DNA of 64,000 nucleotides from Halomarina halobia (GTDB lineage: Archaea > Halobacteriota > Halobacteria > Halobacteriales > Haloarculaceae), in contig NZ_CP119992.1 of the NCBI RefSeq assembly GCF_029338575.1, forward strand, positions 310,001 through 374,000. The letters are read 5' to 3'. Positions within the stretch are counted from its first letter, which is position 1, and each line of letters begins with the position of its first letter. Positions 34,647-42,911 of this stretch are shown in pieces. A model generated the notes under the pieces. The model saw only the letters and a list, made by a program, of their open reading frames with translations. It was not told the origin of the DNA and made no database searches. A program made the translations under genes and the position numbers.

Positions 34647-35699
34647 CTACTCCTCCACCTCCTCGTCTCGCGGCTCGTCGCCGCTCTGCGCCTCGCCGTC
34701 CTCGTCGAGCTCGACGTCGTCTTCCGTCGTCGGGGCGTCCGCGGACTCGTCCGCGCCGCCCGCGGACTCGTCTGCACCCTCGACGGTCTCCTCGACGTCG
34801 GCCTCGGCGGTCTCCTGCTCCTCCATCTCCTGGAGGAGGTCCTCGGCCTCCGCCTCGACGTCCTCGTCGAGTTCGTCGAGTTCGTCCTCGACGTCACCCT
34901 CCTCGGGCGGCGCGATCTCCTGGTCCTCGTCGAGGACCTCCTCCTCGAGGACCTCCTCCTCGGCGGTCGGCGGGGCCTCGCTGTCGACCTCGTCCTCGCC
35001 CTCCTCGAACTCGGGTTCGTTGGTCTCCGCGGGGTCGGCCTCGAGCAGTTCCTCGACGTCGCCCTCGACCTCCTCGGGCTCGATGACGTACTCGGAGACG
35101 TCCACGTCCTCGCGGATCCGGAAGTCGTCGGGGAGCTCGGCGTTCGGCGGGATGATCTTCACCGTCACGCCGATCGTGCCGAGCTTCATGACGGCGACGC
35201 CGTCGCCGCGGTCCACGATGGACTCGGCGGGCTCGCCGTTGTGCTTGATGTAGCCCCGGTTGAACTTCTCCACGCGCGAGCGCGCGCCGGTAACCTTCCC
35301 GGAGAGGACGATCTCCGCGCCGAGCGCGCCCGCGTCCATGATGCGGTCGATCGTGGTGTGGCCCGCCTTGCGGAAGTACCACCCGCGTTCGAGCGCGTTG
35401 GCCAGGCGATCGGCGACGATCTGGGCGTTCAGGTCCGGTTCGTCCACCTCCTGGACGTCGATCTGCGGGTCGTCGAGGTCGAAGCGACGCTCGAGTTCCG
35501 CGGTGATCTTCCGGATGTTCTTCCCGCCCTTGCCGATGACCATTCCGGGCTTCTCGGCGCGCAGGATGATCTGCGTGCCCATCGGCGTCTTCGCGACCTC
35601 CATGCCGCCGTAGCCGGCGCGGGCGAGTTCGGAACCGAAGAACTCGTCGATCTGCGTGCGCTGAAGGCCGTTCTCGATGAACTCGTGTTCGTCTGCCAT
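34647..35699 (-). CDS. rps3: Ribosomal protein uS3 with long acidic tail
   Basis: 350 residues; the folded part (KH domain MVIGKGGKNIRKITAELE and C domain GVTVKIIPPNAELPDDF) ends near 205. The remaining 145 residues are almost all Glu and Asp, with repeats such as LEEEVLDEDQE and ESADAPTTEDD, ending [12 protein letters not shown]. Haloarchaeal uS3 often has an acidic tail, but the last residues are coded by repeat DNA shared with uL29. It lies at the mRNA entry tunnel. Confidence 0.95.
   Translation of the reverse strand: MADEHEFIENGLQRTQIDEFFGSELARAGYGGMEVAKTPMGTQIILRAEKPGMVIGKGGKNIRKITAELERRFDLDDPQIDVQEVDEPDLNAQIVADRLANALERGWYFRKAGHTTIDRIMDAGALGAEIVLSGKVTGARSRVEKFNRGYIKHNGEPAESIVDRGDGVAVMKLGTIGVTVKIIPPNAELPDDFRIREDVDVSEYVIEPEEVEGDVEELLEADPAETNEPEFEEGEDEVDSEAPPTAEEEVLEEEVLDEDQEIAPPEEGDVEDELDELDEDVEAEAEDLLQEMEEQETAEADVEETVEGADESAGGADESADAPTTEDDVELDEDGEAQSGDEPRDEEVEE
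34661..34686. repeat. 26-bp direct repeat in the uS3 3' end
   Basis: These 26 bases are identical to 34394-34419 in uL29, 267 bp apart and in the same orientation. Both copies encode the peptide SGDEPRDE just before the stop codon. The uS3 copy runs into CTCTGCGCCTCG, the half-palindrome found in uL22. Confidence 0.7.
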
Positions 35700-36211
35700 T
35701 ATTCGTCTACCTCGCGGTTACCACCGCTCGTGTTCCCCGAGGCGCTCTGCGCCTCGCTATCCTCCTCGAGGACGAGTTCGACGTCGACCTGCGGCGTGTT
35801 CCACGAGGTCGCGCGGCCGAACGCCCGCGGCTTGCGCCCGGGCGACTCGCCGACCTTGTGGGCCGCGACGTGCATGATCGTCATGCGCTCGCCGTCGAAG
35901 CCCTGGTGGTCGGCGTTGCCGACGGCGTTCTCGAGGAGGTCGAGGAACGCCTTCGTTGCCTTCTCGGGGTACCGCCCCGCGTCCCAGCCGGAGACGTCCT
36001 TTCGGTGGCCGACGCCGGTGTTGTGGGACTTGAACGGGACCGATCGCTCGCCGTCGAGCACGTCCTGCAGGTACGCCTGCGCGTCGCCGGCGGTCATACC
36101 CTTGATCGCGCGGGCGATCTCCTTGCTGTGCTTGTGGCTCATGTGACGCTCCCGAAGCATCGCTTTCGCGGTGGTTTCCGGGTCCGCGTCGACACTGTAG
36201 CTGATTCCCAT
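35699..36211 (-). CDS. rpl22: Ribosomal protein uL22
   Basis: 170 residues. SVDADPETTAKAMLRERHMSHKHSKEIARAIKGM, then RRKDVSGWDAGRYP-type GHRKDVSGWDAGRYPEKATKAFLDLLENA and KPRAFGRATSWNTPQVDVELVLEE are archaeal uL22. The last 20 residues (EDSEAQSASGNTSGGNREVDE) are repeat-coded. Its loop lines the exit tunnel. Overlaps uS3 by one base. Confidence 0.96.
   Translation of the reverse strand: MGISYSVDADPETTAKAMLRERHMSHKHSKEIARAIKGMTAGDAQAYLQDVLDGERSVPFKSHNTGVGHRKDVSGWDAGRYPEKATKAFLDLLENAVGNADHQGFDGERMTIMHVAAHKVGESPGRKPRAFGRATSWNTPQVDVELVLEEDSEAQSASGNTSGGNREVDE
35739..35755. repeat. Palindrome in the uL22 3' end
   Basis: GAGGCGC-TCT-GCGCCTC is a perfect 7-bp stem with a 3-nt loop, in frame within EAQSAS of the uL22 tail. 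The same core with GTTCC before it occurs in uL29 (34423-34443). Confidence 0.65.
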
Positions 36212-36218
36212 AGTTCGA

Positions 36219-36647
36219 TCACTTCAGGGGGACGAACTTCGACGAGCGCGTCGCCCCGATGCCGGCCTGGCCGTGTTCGACCGACGTGCGCGTGAGGACG
36301 AACTCGCCGAGGTAGTGCCCGAGCATCTCGGGCTTGACCTCGACGCGCTCGAACTCCTGGCCGCTGTAGACGGCGAACGTCTTGCCGACGAACGCGGGCA
36401 CGATCGGCATGTCGCGCAGGTGCGTCCGAAGCGGGTTGTTCGCCGACTCCTCGGCGGAGCGCTTGTCGGCCTTCGCGAGCAGCTTCTCCTGCTCCGCGGT
36501 CAGGCCGCGTTCGATACTTCGCCGCATTCGCGCGGGGAGCAGTTCCGCGAACTCCTCGAGGTCCATCTCGCGGAGTTCGTCGACCGTGTAGCCGCGGTAC
36601 GTGAACTCCTCGTCCTTGTCGCGGCCGATCTGGTAGTCCGTGCTCAT
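36219..36647 (-). CDS. rps19: Ribosomal protein uS19
   Basis: 142 residues. The N-terminal extension is archaeal ([28 protein letters not shown]). The core [29 protein letters not shown] and [20 protein letters not shown] is uS19. It is in the small-subunit head contacting uS13. Overlaps uL2 by 4 nt. Confidence 0.97.
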   Translation of the reverse strand: MSTDYQIGRDKDEEFTYRGYTVDELREMDLEEFAELLPARMRRSIERGLTAEQEKLLAKADKRSAEESANNPLRTHLRDMPIVPAFVGKTFAVYSGQEFERVEVKPEMLGHYLGEFVLTRTSVEHGQAGIGATRSSKFVPLK

Positions 36648-37375
36648 TTGTTCCCTCGGTTACCGCCGCGGCCGGTCTTCCGGCTGGCGATGTCGCCCAC
36701 CTTGCGCCCCGGGGGCGCGTGGCGGGAGACGCTCTTCGGTCGGCCGGGGTGCTGTCGGCCGCCGCCCCCGAACGGGTGGTCGACGGCGTTCATCGCCACG
36801 CCGCGCACGCGCGGCCACTTCGTGCCGCGCGCGCGCATCTTGTGGTACTTCTTCCCGGCCTTCACGAACGGCTTCTCCGTCCGGCCGCCGCCGGCGACCA
36901 CGCCGATGGTGGCGCGGCAGTCCGGCGAGAGCCGGCGGATCTCGCCGCTCGGGAGCTGTACGACGGCCGCCTTCCGGTCGTGGGTGAGCAGCGTCGCGCT
37001 CACGCCCGACGAGCGGGCGAACTTGCCACCGTCGCCGGGCTGGCGCTCGACGTTGCACACCGGGACTCCCTCCGGGATCTCCCGCAGCGGGAGGGTGTTG
37101 CCGGGGGCGATCTCGGCGCTGACGCCGACCTGGATCTCGTCGCCGACGGCGATCCCCTCGGGCGCGAGCACGAGGCGCTGGTCGCCGTCCTCGAACTCGA
37201 CGGCCGCGACGGGGGCCGAGCGGGCCGGGTCGTGTTCGATGTCCACGACCGTGCCGCGGACGACGTCGCCGTCCTCCACCTTTCGGTGATCGAGCTGCGC
37301 CTTGTAGCGGTGCGACGGCGCGCGGAACGTCGGCGTGCCGCGCCCGCGTCGCTGACCCTGGATTCGTCGTCCCAC
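36644..37375 (-). CDS. rpl2: Ribosomal protein uL2
   Basis: 243 residues. Starts [67 protein letters not shown] holds the conserved His of the peptidyl-transferase-proximal loop. It binds 23S rRNA near the peptidyl transferase centre. Starts 2 nt after uL23 stops. Confidence 0.98.
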   Translation of the reverse strand: MGRRIQGQRRGRGTPTFRAPSHRYKAQLDHRKVEDGDVVRGTVVDIEHDPARSAPVAAVEFEDGDQRLVLAPEGIAVGDEIQVGVSAEIAPGNTLPLREIPEGVPVCNVERQPGDGGKFARSSGVSATLLTHDRKAAVVQLPSGEIRRLSPDCRATIGVVAGGGRTEKPFVKAGKKYHKMRARGTKWPRVRGVAMNAVDHPFGGGGRQHPGRPKSVSRHAPPGRKVGDIASRKTGRGGNRGNK

Positions 37376-37377
37376 GG

Positions 37378-37629
37378 TCAGAACACCCCGATTCGGGAGG
37401 CGACCTCCTGTGCGTCGTCGTCCTCCGACAGGCGCACGGTGGCCTTCTTCGTTCCCTCGGGCGTTACCTGCGTGTTGACGCTCACGATGGCGATGTCGAA
37501 CTGCTCCTCGAGGGCCTCCTTGATCTCGGGCTTCGAGGCGTTCGCGTCGACGACGAACTCGAGTTTGTTCTCGAAGTCCATCTCGTTCATCGCCTTCTCC
37601 GTGACGTTGGGGTACCTGATCACGCTCAT
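37378..37629 (-). CDS. rpl23: Ribosomal protein uL23
   Basis: 83 residues, archaeal length. MSVIRYPNVTEKAMNEMDFENKLEFVVDANASKPEIKEALE and VNTQVTPEGTKKATVRLSEDDDA match uL23. It lies at the exit tunnel next to uL29 and docks SRP. Overlaps uL4 by 4 nt. Confidence 0.97.
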   Translation of the reverse strand: MSVIRYPNVTEKAMNEMDFENKLEFVVDANASKPEIKEALEEQFDIAIVSVNTQVTPEGTKKATVRLSEDDDAQEVASRIGVF

Positions 37630-38372
37630 CTGTCTGCCACCTCCTGGATGGCGCTCTCCGTGAAGAGCGTCAGCCGACCGGCGTGCGCGCCGGGCGCGAG
37701 GTCCTCGGCGTTGACCTCCCGGGCGGTCGCCACGTCGGCTCCCGCGAGGTTCCGGGCGGCCTTCGAGGGCTCGCCGGCGGTCACGAAGAGGATCGACTTC
37801 GGGCGCTTGTACTTGCGCCCGCGGGTCGTCCCGCGGCCCGCGCGGACCCTCTTGCCCGCGTCGGCGCGCTCGATGTCGGCCGCGACGCCGAGCGCGTCGA
37901 GCGCCTCGACGACCTCCCTCGTCTTCACGAGGTCCTCGAAGTCGTCCGAGACTACGAGGGGGAGTTCGACGTCGTCGTCGAAGCGGTGACCGCGCTCGCG
38001 CACCAGCTCCGCGTCCGCCGTGGCCGCGATGGCCGAGCGGACGGCGAGCCGGCGCTCCTTTTTGTTGATCTTCTCGCCTCGATCCTTCTCGGTCTTCGGC
38101 GGGTGCGCGCGTCGCCCACCGACCGTCTGGGGGACGCGGCGACCGACGCCGTTCTGTCGCGGCACGTGCGCCATGCCGCGACCGGAGCCGAACGACTCGG
38201 CCGGGGTTCGCATCCCGGCGTACTCGTCGGCACCGTAGTCCTGTTTGCGGTTGGCCTGGGCGGCGCGAACGGCCCGACCGATGAGGTCGGGGCGGTAGGG
38301 GGTCTCGAAGACCTCCGGAAGGTCGAGTTCCTCCCCTTCCCCGCCGTCCAGGTCGCGTACTGTCGCATTCAT
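37626..38372 (-). CDS. rpl4: Ribosomal protein uL4
   Basis: 248 residues. The loop GSGRGMAHVPRQNGVGRRVPQTVGGRRAHPPKTEKD is the extended rRNA-binding loop; KSILFVTAGEPSKAARNLAGADVATAREVNAEDLAPGAHAGRLTLFTESA is the archaeal C-terminal domain. The loop reaches into the exit tunnel. Overlaps uL3 by 4 nt. Confidence 0.97.
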   Translation of the reverse strand: MNATVRDLDGGEGEELDLPEVFETPYRPDLIGRAVRAAQANRKQDYGADEYAGMRTPAESFGSGRGMAHVPRQNGVGRRVPQTVGGRRAHPPKTEKDRGEKINKKERRLAVRSAIAATADAELVRERGHRFDDDVELPLVVSDDFEDLVKTREVVEALDALGVAADIERADAGKRVRAGRGTTRGRKYKRPKSILFVTAGEPSKAARNLAGADVATAREVNAEDLAPGAHAGRLTLFTESAIQEVADR

Positions 38373-39376
38373 CCTTGGTTAGACTCCGTAGAGACGTACC
38401 GCACCTCGGGGTCGAGGCGGGGCGTTTCGCTCGGCCGAACGGCGGGTCGGAAGCGCAGCAGACGCTTCTTCGGACCGGGGAGCGACCCCTTCACGAGCAT
38501 GTAGTCGCCGTCGACCTCGCCGTAGTTGACGAAGCCGCCGTCGGGGGTCACCGCCTCGTCGCCGATGGCGAGGACGCGCTTGTTCAGTTCGGTGCGCTGG
38601 TGGTAGCCGGTCTGTCCCTGCTGGGGGACCGTAGAGCGCACGCGCGAGGGGTTCCACGGGCCGAGGTTGCCGATGCGGCGCCGCCATCCCTGCCGGGCGT
38701 GCTTGCCCTTGCGCTTCTGGACGCCCCAGCGCTTTACGGGACCCTGCGTCCCCTTGCCCTGGGTGATGCCGGCGACGTCGACGAACTCGCCCGCCCGGAA
38801 CACGTCCGAGGCGGCGTGTTCGCCGCCCTCGTCGACGAGGTCGAGCGCGTACTCGACGCGGTCCTCCAGGCTGCCGCCGCCGACGCGCGTCTCCATCACG
38901 TCGGGTTTCTTCTTCGGGACGCCGGGGAGGGCGCTCGGCAGCGTGTGCGTGATGAGGCGCACGTCGCCGAGGTCGCCGGACTCAAGCGCGTCCCGGATCA
39001 GCTGTTCCTGGCCGCCGCTCCCCTCGGGGAGGTCGATGGCCCGTTCGAGGTCCTCGTGGAACTCGTCGGTCCAGACCTCGGTGAGCGGACGGAGGCCGTA
39101 CGCGGTGTCCTCGTAGGCTCGCAGGGCGACCGCCCGCATGGACGGCGTCTCGACGACCGTGACGGGGACGGTCTCCTCCATCCCCTCGCGCGGCGAGTTG
39201 GGCTCGTCGTTGACCATCACGACGTGCGACATGCCGGCCTTGTAGCCGGCGAAGCCCTGGAGCCGCGGCTGGCCGTCGTCGTCGGGCCAGGTGCTGATAC
39301 GGGGCACCTCGCTCGACGCGCGGACGCGCGGGCTGAAGCCCATCGAGCCTTTTCGTGGTCTGCTTGGTTGTGGCAT
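38369..39376 (-). CDS. rpl3: Ribosomal protein uL3
   Basis: 335 residues from the ATG at 39376. PQPSRPRKGSMGFSPRVRAS and GFAGYKAGMSHVVMVND open the protein; the central FVDVAGITQGKGTQGPVKRWGVQKRKGKHARQGWRRRIGNLGPWNPSRVRSTVPQQGQTGYHQRTELNK reaches the peptidyl transferase centre. Longer in-frame starts upstream are not conserved and overlap the methyltransferase gene. First ribosomal protein gene of the cluster. Confidence 0.97.
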   Translation of the reverse strand: MPQPSRPRKGSMGFSPRVRASSEVPRISTWPDDDGQPRLQGFAGYKAGMSHVVMVNDEPNSPREGMEETVPVTVVETPSMRAVALRAYEDTAYGLRPLTEVWTDEFHEDLERAIDLPEGSGGQEQLIRDALESGDLGDVRLITHTLPSALPGVPKKKPDVMETRVGGGSLEDRVEYALDLVDEGGEHAASDVFRAGEFVDVAGITQGKGTQGPVKRWGVQKRKGKHARQGWRRRIGNLGPWNPSRVRSTVPQQGQTGYHQRTELNKRVLAIGDEAVTPDGGFVNYGEVDGDYMLVKGSLPGPKKRLLRFRPAVRPSETPRLDPEVRYVSTESNQG

Positions 39377-39378
39377 TG

Positions 39379-40257
39379 TTATTCGAGGTTGAGGCAGGCG
39401 AGCGTCGCGAACATCGCTTCCTCCGTTCTGACGACGTCGCTGCCCTGGTTCGGAACCGTATTCAGCCAGAGGTCGAACCGGGTTTGGGCGTCCGGTTCGG
39501 TGTGAGACCGCGAGTCGCCGTCGGTGACGGCGTCGGTGTCGTCGCGGGGGTCGATCCTCGGGGGGTCGACCCCCAGTATCTCCGGGAGGCCACGTTCCGG
39601 TGCCCCGAACGCCACGGTGAACCCATCGCGCACGCGCGGGGCGAGTTCGCCCAGGCGCGCGACTGTGAGTTCCTCGCCGTGGCGCGACGCGGCGATGCGG
39701 ACGCCGGCGTCGGGACGCGAGAGCGTCGTATCGAGCTCCGACTCCTCGACCGCTAGTCCCGGTGGTGGGACGTCGACGATTCGAGCGCGGAGTGGCCGTC
39801 GCGAAGAGACCCTGATGGTAACGCGCTCCCCCTCCTCGACCGCCATCTCCGGCGGAACGGGGAGGGAGACCGGGTGTTGCAGGCCGCAATTGACCCGAAC
39901 GCGCCCGTCAGATCCGACCTCGGTCACGATTCCCTGTCTTAACGACCCCGAATCGTCCGATCCGGAGCCGGTCTGTGCCACAGCGCGGAGCGGCGGCAGG
40001 ACGCCGACGTACTCCAGTTCGTCGCGCCGTTCCCAGGCCTCCTTTCGGAGGTAGGGGGGCGTGGCCGCGTAGGCCAGCACGGTGCGAACGAACCCGCCGC
40101 CCCATCGCCGTTCCCCCGATCGGTCGGGGTAGACGACGAGGCGATCGGCGCGGAATATCGTCGCCGCGCGGGCGACGTATCCCAGCTTGCGTGTCGCTTC
40201 CCGCTTGTCGCGGGACTCGCGCGCGAGGGACGACGGCACGAGTACGGTACGTGTCAT
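39379..40257 (-). CDS. SPOUT-superfamily RNA methyltransferase (DUF171/C9orf114-like)
   Basis: 292 residues. Starts RTVLVPSSLARESRDKREATRKLGYVARAATIF; IFRADRLVVYPDRSG and TPPYLRKEAWERRDELEYVGVLPPLRAV are DUF171 hallmarks. An OB-like insert spans about 110-180. FTVAFGAPERGLPEILG followed by LWLNTVPNQGSDVVRTEEAMFATLACLNL is the SPOUT knotted SAM-binding end. It probably methylates rRNA. In haloarchaea this gene commonly precedes rpl3. It starts 2 nt before uL3 is read and has its own TATA-like box. Confidence 0.88.
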   Translation of the reverse strand: MTRTVLVPSSLARESRDKREATRKLGYVARAATIFRADRLVVYPDRSGERRWGGGFVRTVLAYAATPPYLRKEAWERRDELEYVGVLPPLRAVAQTGSGSDDSGSLRQGIVTEVGSDGRVRVNCGLQHPVSLPVPPEMAVEEGERVTIRVSSRRPLRARIVDVPPPGLAVEESELDTTLSRPDAGVRIAASRHGEELTVARLGELAPRVRDGFTVAFGAPERGLPEILGVDPPRIDPRDDTDAVTDGDSRSHTEPDAQTRFDLWLNTVPNQGSDVVRTEEAMFATLACLNLE

Positions 40258-40311
40258 GCCGGTACGCTTCCCCGCTGTGCACTAGACTGTGACGGTCGTA
40301 CCCGGTCGAGT

Positions 40312-40320
40312 CCTAAAAGG
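40312..40320 (-). promoter_or_regulatory. TATA-like box of the S10-spc cluster
   Basis: On the minus strand CCTTTTAGG lies 55-63 nt before the ATG of the SPOUT methyltransferase (40257). A transcript would start around 40285 with a short leader. This is the only strong TATA-like box upstream of the 14-kb cluster. Confidence 0.45.
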
Positions 40321-40472
40321 GTAGCGTTTCCCCCACGGCACTGAGACGGCTTCGCATGACGGTTTTCGATGGTTGAGTGTCCCGCGGACGTGAGTCCCAC
40401 GGACCGACCGACTCCGGTACGTTTTTATGGTCGCACGGCGGAACAGAATACGCACGCAAACCGGTGCACCAC

Positions 40473-40543
40473 GCGCTGATAGTGTAGTGGTATCACGTGA
40501 CCTTGCCATGGTCACAACCTGGGTTCAAATCCCAGTCAGCGCA
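40473..40543 (+). tRNA. tRNA-Gly (anticodon GCC)
   Basis: 71-nt cloverleaf. Acceptor GCGCTGA/TCAGCGC with discriminator A, D-arm with AGTGGTA, anticodon stem TGACC/GGTCA around loop TTGCCAT, T-arm CTGGGTTCAAATCCCAG. Anticodon GCC reads GGC/GGU. A TATA-like TTTTTATGG near 40424-40432 lies about 45 nt upstream. Confidence 0.96.
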
Positions 40544-40560
40544 CTTCCGTGATTTCCACC

Positions 40561-40584
40561 AGCGCGGAGTTCCATCTCCGCGCT
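40561..40584 (+). terminator. Hairpin downstream of tRNA-Gly
   Basis: AGCGCGGAG-TTCCAT-CTCCGCGCT, a perfect 9-bp stem, begins 17 nt after the tRNA 3' end. A likely transcript end or processing structure. Confidence 0.45.
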
Positions 40585-40866
40585 ACGCTTGGGAATCACT
40601 GTGAGCGAAACGATGGGATTTGAATCAGGGAGCACCAACCCGCGCAGGCGAACGGGGTGACTGACCGTCCTACCAGAACGGAGACGCACCACCCGAACGG
40701 CTGAGAGAGCGCGGAACCCCTCGGACGAATCGACACGACCGCCGCTGACGGCGGTATCGATCCACGTTTCGAACGCTCCGTCTCTGCGGCGGCACGGGAT
40801 AAATACCGGTTACGTAGCGTCGAAATAGTAACCGTTACTGATCTCTTATGCCGCTCCCCGAGCGAA
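40585..40866. other. Intergenic stretch between tRNA-Gly and DUF2061 gene
   Basis: Around 40614-40628 the sequence TGGGATTTGAA repeats the T-arm of tRNA-Gly in inverted orientation. Near 40800-40845 GGATAAATACC and an inverted CGGTTAC...GTAACCG pair look like a promoter/operator for the gene downstream. No protein is supported here. Confidence 0.4.
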
Positions 40867-40930
40867 GTGATCGCATGGTTCGAGTCGGCGGTCCGCTCTC
40901 GCGGCGCGCTCCTGGCCCGGGAGCGCGCTG

Positions 40931-41113
40931 GTGAAGACGGCGCTCTACCGCGTCGTGATGGTCGTGGTCTCGATCGCCGTCGCGTGGCTGGTCGTGGGCG
41001 ACGTGAGCGACGCGCTCAGCATTGGCGTCGCGACGAACCTCGTGAAGACGGTGACGTACTACTGCTACGAGCGGGCGTGGGACCACGTCTCGTGGGGCGT
41101 GTTCGTCGATTGA
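40931..41113 (+). CDS. DUF2061 small membrane protein (N terminus possibly frameshifted)
   Basis: 60 residues from a GTG: LKTALYRVVMVVVS is followed by WLVVGDVSDALSIGVATNLVKTVTYYCYERAWDHVSWG, which is the DUF2061 pattern with two membrane helices. Function unknown. The preceding DNA in a different frame (from a GTG at 40867) reads WFESAVRSRGALLARER, which looks like the missing N-terminal part of such proteins, so one frameshift may separate them. Confidence 0.65.
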   Translation: MKTALYRVVMVVVSIAVAWLVVGDVSDALSIGVATNLVKTVTYYCYERAWDHVSWGVFVD

Positions 41114-41122
41114 ACGCGGGGG

Positions 41123-42355
41123 TCAGACCGGCAGTTCCTCGGCCACCTCGGTCGCGGCGGCGGTGATGCGCCCCCGCTCCTCGTCGCCGGCGGCCCACTG
41201 GTCCGTGACGGCGCGACAGAGCGCCAGGAGTTCCTCGTTCTCGATGGGGGTGCGGTCCTCGTCGAGGCGGACGAGGCGCTCCTCGACCGGACTGGTGGCG
41301 TACTTCCAGTCGCGCGCCCGGAGGATGCGCTGGGGGTGGCCCGTCCGGCCGCGGGCGAACGGGGCGTCGAAGGCGCGTTCCGGGTCGAACTCGGGGTCGG
41401 TGGCGAGGCCGAGGACGAGCTCCGGGAGATCGAACAGCGAGAACGGCGTCTCGACGCGACCGGTAGGGCCGTTGGCGACGACGAGCGGTACGTGGGCGAT
41501 CGGCTCCTCGAGTTCGTAGCCGTGGCCGTAGCGCCCGCGCTCGCCGAAGGCCTCCCCGTGGTCGGCGTGGACCATCACGAGCGGATCGTCGCCGACGTCG
41601 CGCGTGAGGCGGTCGAGGAAGGCGTCCGTGTAGCGGACCGTGTCGTCGTAGGCGGTGACGAGGGCGTCGTGGACCCACGAGCCGGGCGTGATGTCGCGCC
41701 CGGAGTAGAGCCAGGCGTTGGCGGCGTAGGTGCGCGCGAGCGACTGGCTGCGGTAGCCCTTCGGCGGCAGGTACGGCATGTGGGAATCGACGAGGAACAC
41801 CCACAGGAAGTACGGTTCAGGTGCGTCCGTCAGCCAGTCGAGGATGTCGTCGTAGAACGCCTCCCAGGACATGAACATGTCCTGTCCCTGCCACCAGTTG
41901 AGCGCCTGGACGAGCAGGAACGTCGCCTTGCTGTCGGGCGTCCCCTCGCTGATGAACGACTCCGTCGCGTCCTCGTCCATGAAGTCCTCGAAGTAGTCGA
42001 ACCCCACGTCGAAGTCGAAGTAACGCGACGTCCAGGGGTTCGCCGTGAACGCCGCCGTGGTGTACCCACGGCGGGAGAGGCGGTCCGCGAGCGTGTCCCG
42101 GGAGAGCATGTGCTCGCGCAGGGCCGCCTTCGTCGAGTCGGTCGCCGGCCGCTCGATGGGGTACTCGCCGGTCAGAAAGGAGTACGCGGAACCGTTCGTC
42201 GCCGCCGCGGGGGCGATGGCGTTCTCGAACGTCAGTCCCTCCTCGGCGAGGGCGGCGAGCGCCGGCGTTCGTCGACCGTCGTCCCCGTCGAGCCCGCACC
42301 GGTCGGCGCGGAGGCTGTCGACGGTCACCAGGATCACGTTACGCGGATCGCTCAT
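41123..42355 (-). CDS. Sulfatase / alkaline-phosphatase-superfamily hydrolase lacking the formylglycine motif
   Basis: 410 residues from the ATG at 42355; a longer frame to 42496 lacks conservation. NVILVTVDSLRADRCG holds the first metal Asp, and VMVHADHGEAFGERGRYGHGYE supplies the later metal Asp-His pair and a His. The position of the usual C/S-x-P-S-R formylglycine motif reads ATNGSAYSFLTG, so a serine or threonine would have to act as nucleophile. Haloarchaeal relatives are labelled sulfatases, but a phosphoester or glycan-related substrate is equally possible. No signal peptide. Confidence 0.8.
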   Translation of the reverse strand: MSDPRNVILVTVDSLRADRCGLDGDDGRRTPALAALAEEGLTFENAIAPAAATNGSAYSFLTGEYPIERPATDSTKAALREHMLSRDTLADRLSRRGYTTAAFTANPWTSRYFDFDVGFDYFEDFMDEDATESFISEGTPDSKATFLLVQALNWWQGQDMFMSWEAFYDDILDWLTDAPEPYFLWVFLVDSHMPYLPPKGYRSQSLARTYAANAWLYSGRDITPGSWVHDALVTAYDDTVRYTDAFLDRLTRDVGDDPLVMVHADHGEAFGERGRYGHGYELEEPIAHVPLVVANGPTGRVETPFSLFDLPELVLGLATDPEFDPERAFDAPFARGRTGHPQRILRARDWKYATSPVEERLVRLDEDRTPIENEELLALCRAVTDQWAAGDEERGRITAAATEVAEELPV

Positions 42356-42562
42356 ACCGGGTCGTCGCCGCTCGTCCGTATCGTTATGCGCGTCGTAAAC
42401 CGAGACGCCCCCCGACGGGTGCCGAGCGAACCGCGGCGGACCGAGCGCGCGCCGCGCGTGCGTTCGGTCCGATAACCGCCCTCTACGACGTGACACTCAC
42501 GGAATCCCTAACGATAACTGACACATAACAATGCCCGTCACGTCGGAACCGTCGGGTGAACG

Positions 42563-42826
42563 ATGAGCCCCTCGCACGATACCACAGAACGGACGACCGT
42601 GAAGTCGGACGAAGCCGTCACCGTCTCGCTCCCGCCGGACCTCTACTCGCGGGTCGACGATCGGACGCGACGGACCGACTTCTCGACGCCGGACGCGTAC
42701 GTCAAGTACGTTCTGGAGGAGGTACTCAGCCGCGTCGAACGGGACGGCGCGGAGTTGGGGAGCGCCGAGGTCGACGAGGCGGAGGTACAGAGCCGCCTGC
42801 GCTCGCTCGGCTACCTCGACGAGTGA
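42563..42826 (+). CDS. Ribbon-helix-helix/CopG-like protein
   Basis: 87 residues. The middle VTVSLPPDLYSRVDDRTRRTDFSTPDAYVKYVLEEVL has the beta strand plus two helices of a CopG/Arc DNA-binding or antitoxin domain. The C terminus EVQSRLRSLGYLDE equals the motif often seen at the end of sulfatase-like proteins. It is divergent from the sulfatase-like gene, 207 bp away, and may regulate or accompany it. Confidence 0.7.
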   Translation: MSPSHDTTERTTVKSDEAVTVSLPPDLYSRVDDRTRRTDFSTPDAYVKYVLEEVLSRVERDGAELGSAEVDEAEVQSRLRSLGYLDE

Positions 42827-42911
42827 GGCGTTCCCCCGTCGGTTACTACTCGTCCCGCTCGCTCGGCATCGTTCATGGGTGTTCGAGCGTGACCGTCTCG
42901 CCCCCACCGGA

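Noticed and set aside
34647-35100. Idea that the acidic end of uS3 is a separate gene
   Set aside because: The frame is continuous with the uS3 core, no internal start with a promoter is visible, and acidic tails are usual in haloarchaeal uS3.
38369-39889. Longer N terminus for uL3 (506 residues)
   Set aside because: The extra 171 residues overlap the SPOUT methyltransferase gene and are Arg-rich; uL3 starts with the conserved MPQPSRPRKGS at 39376.
40613-40660. Small frame MGFESGSTNPRR next to tRNA-Gly
   Set aside because: It is derived from an inverted tRNA T-arm-like sequence; no evidence for translation.
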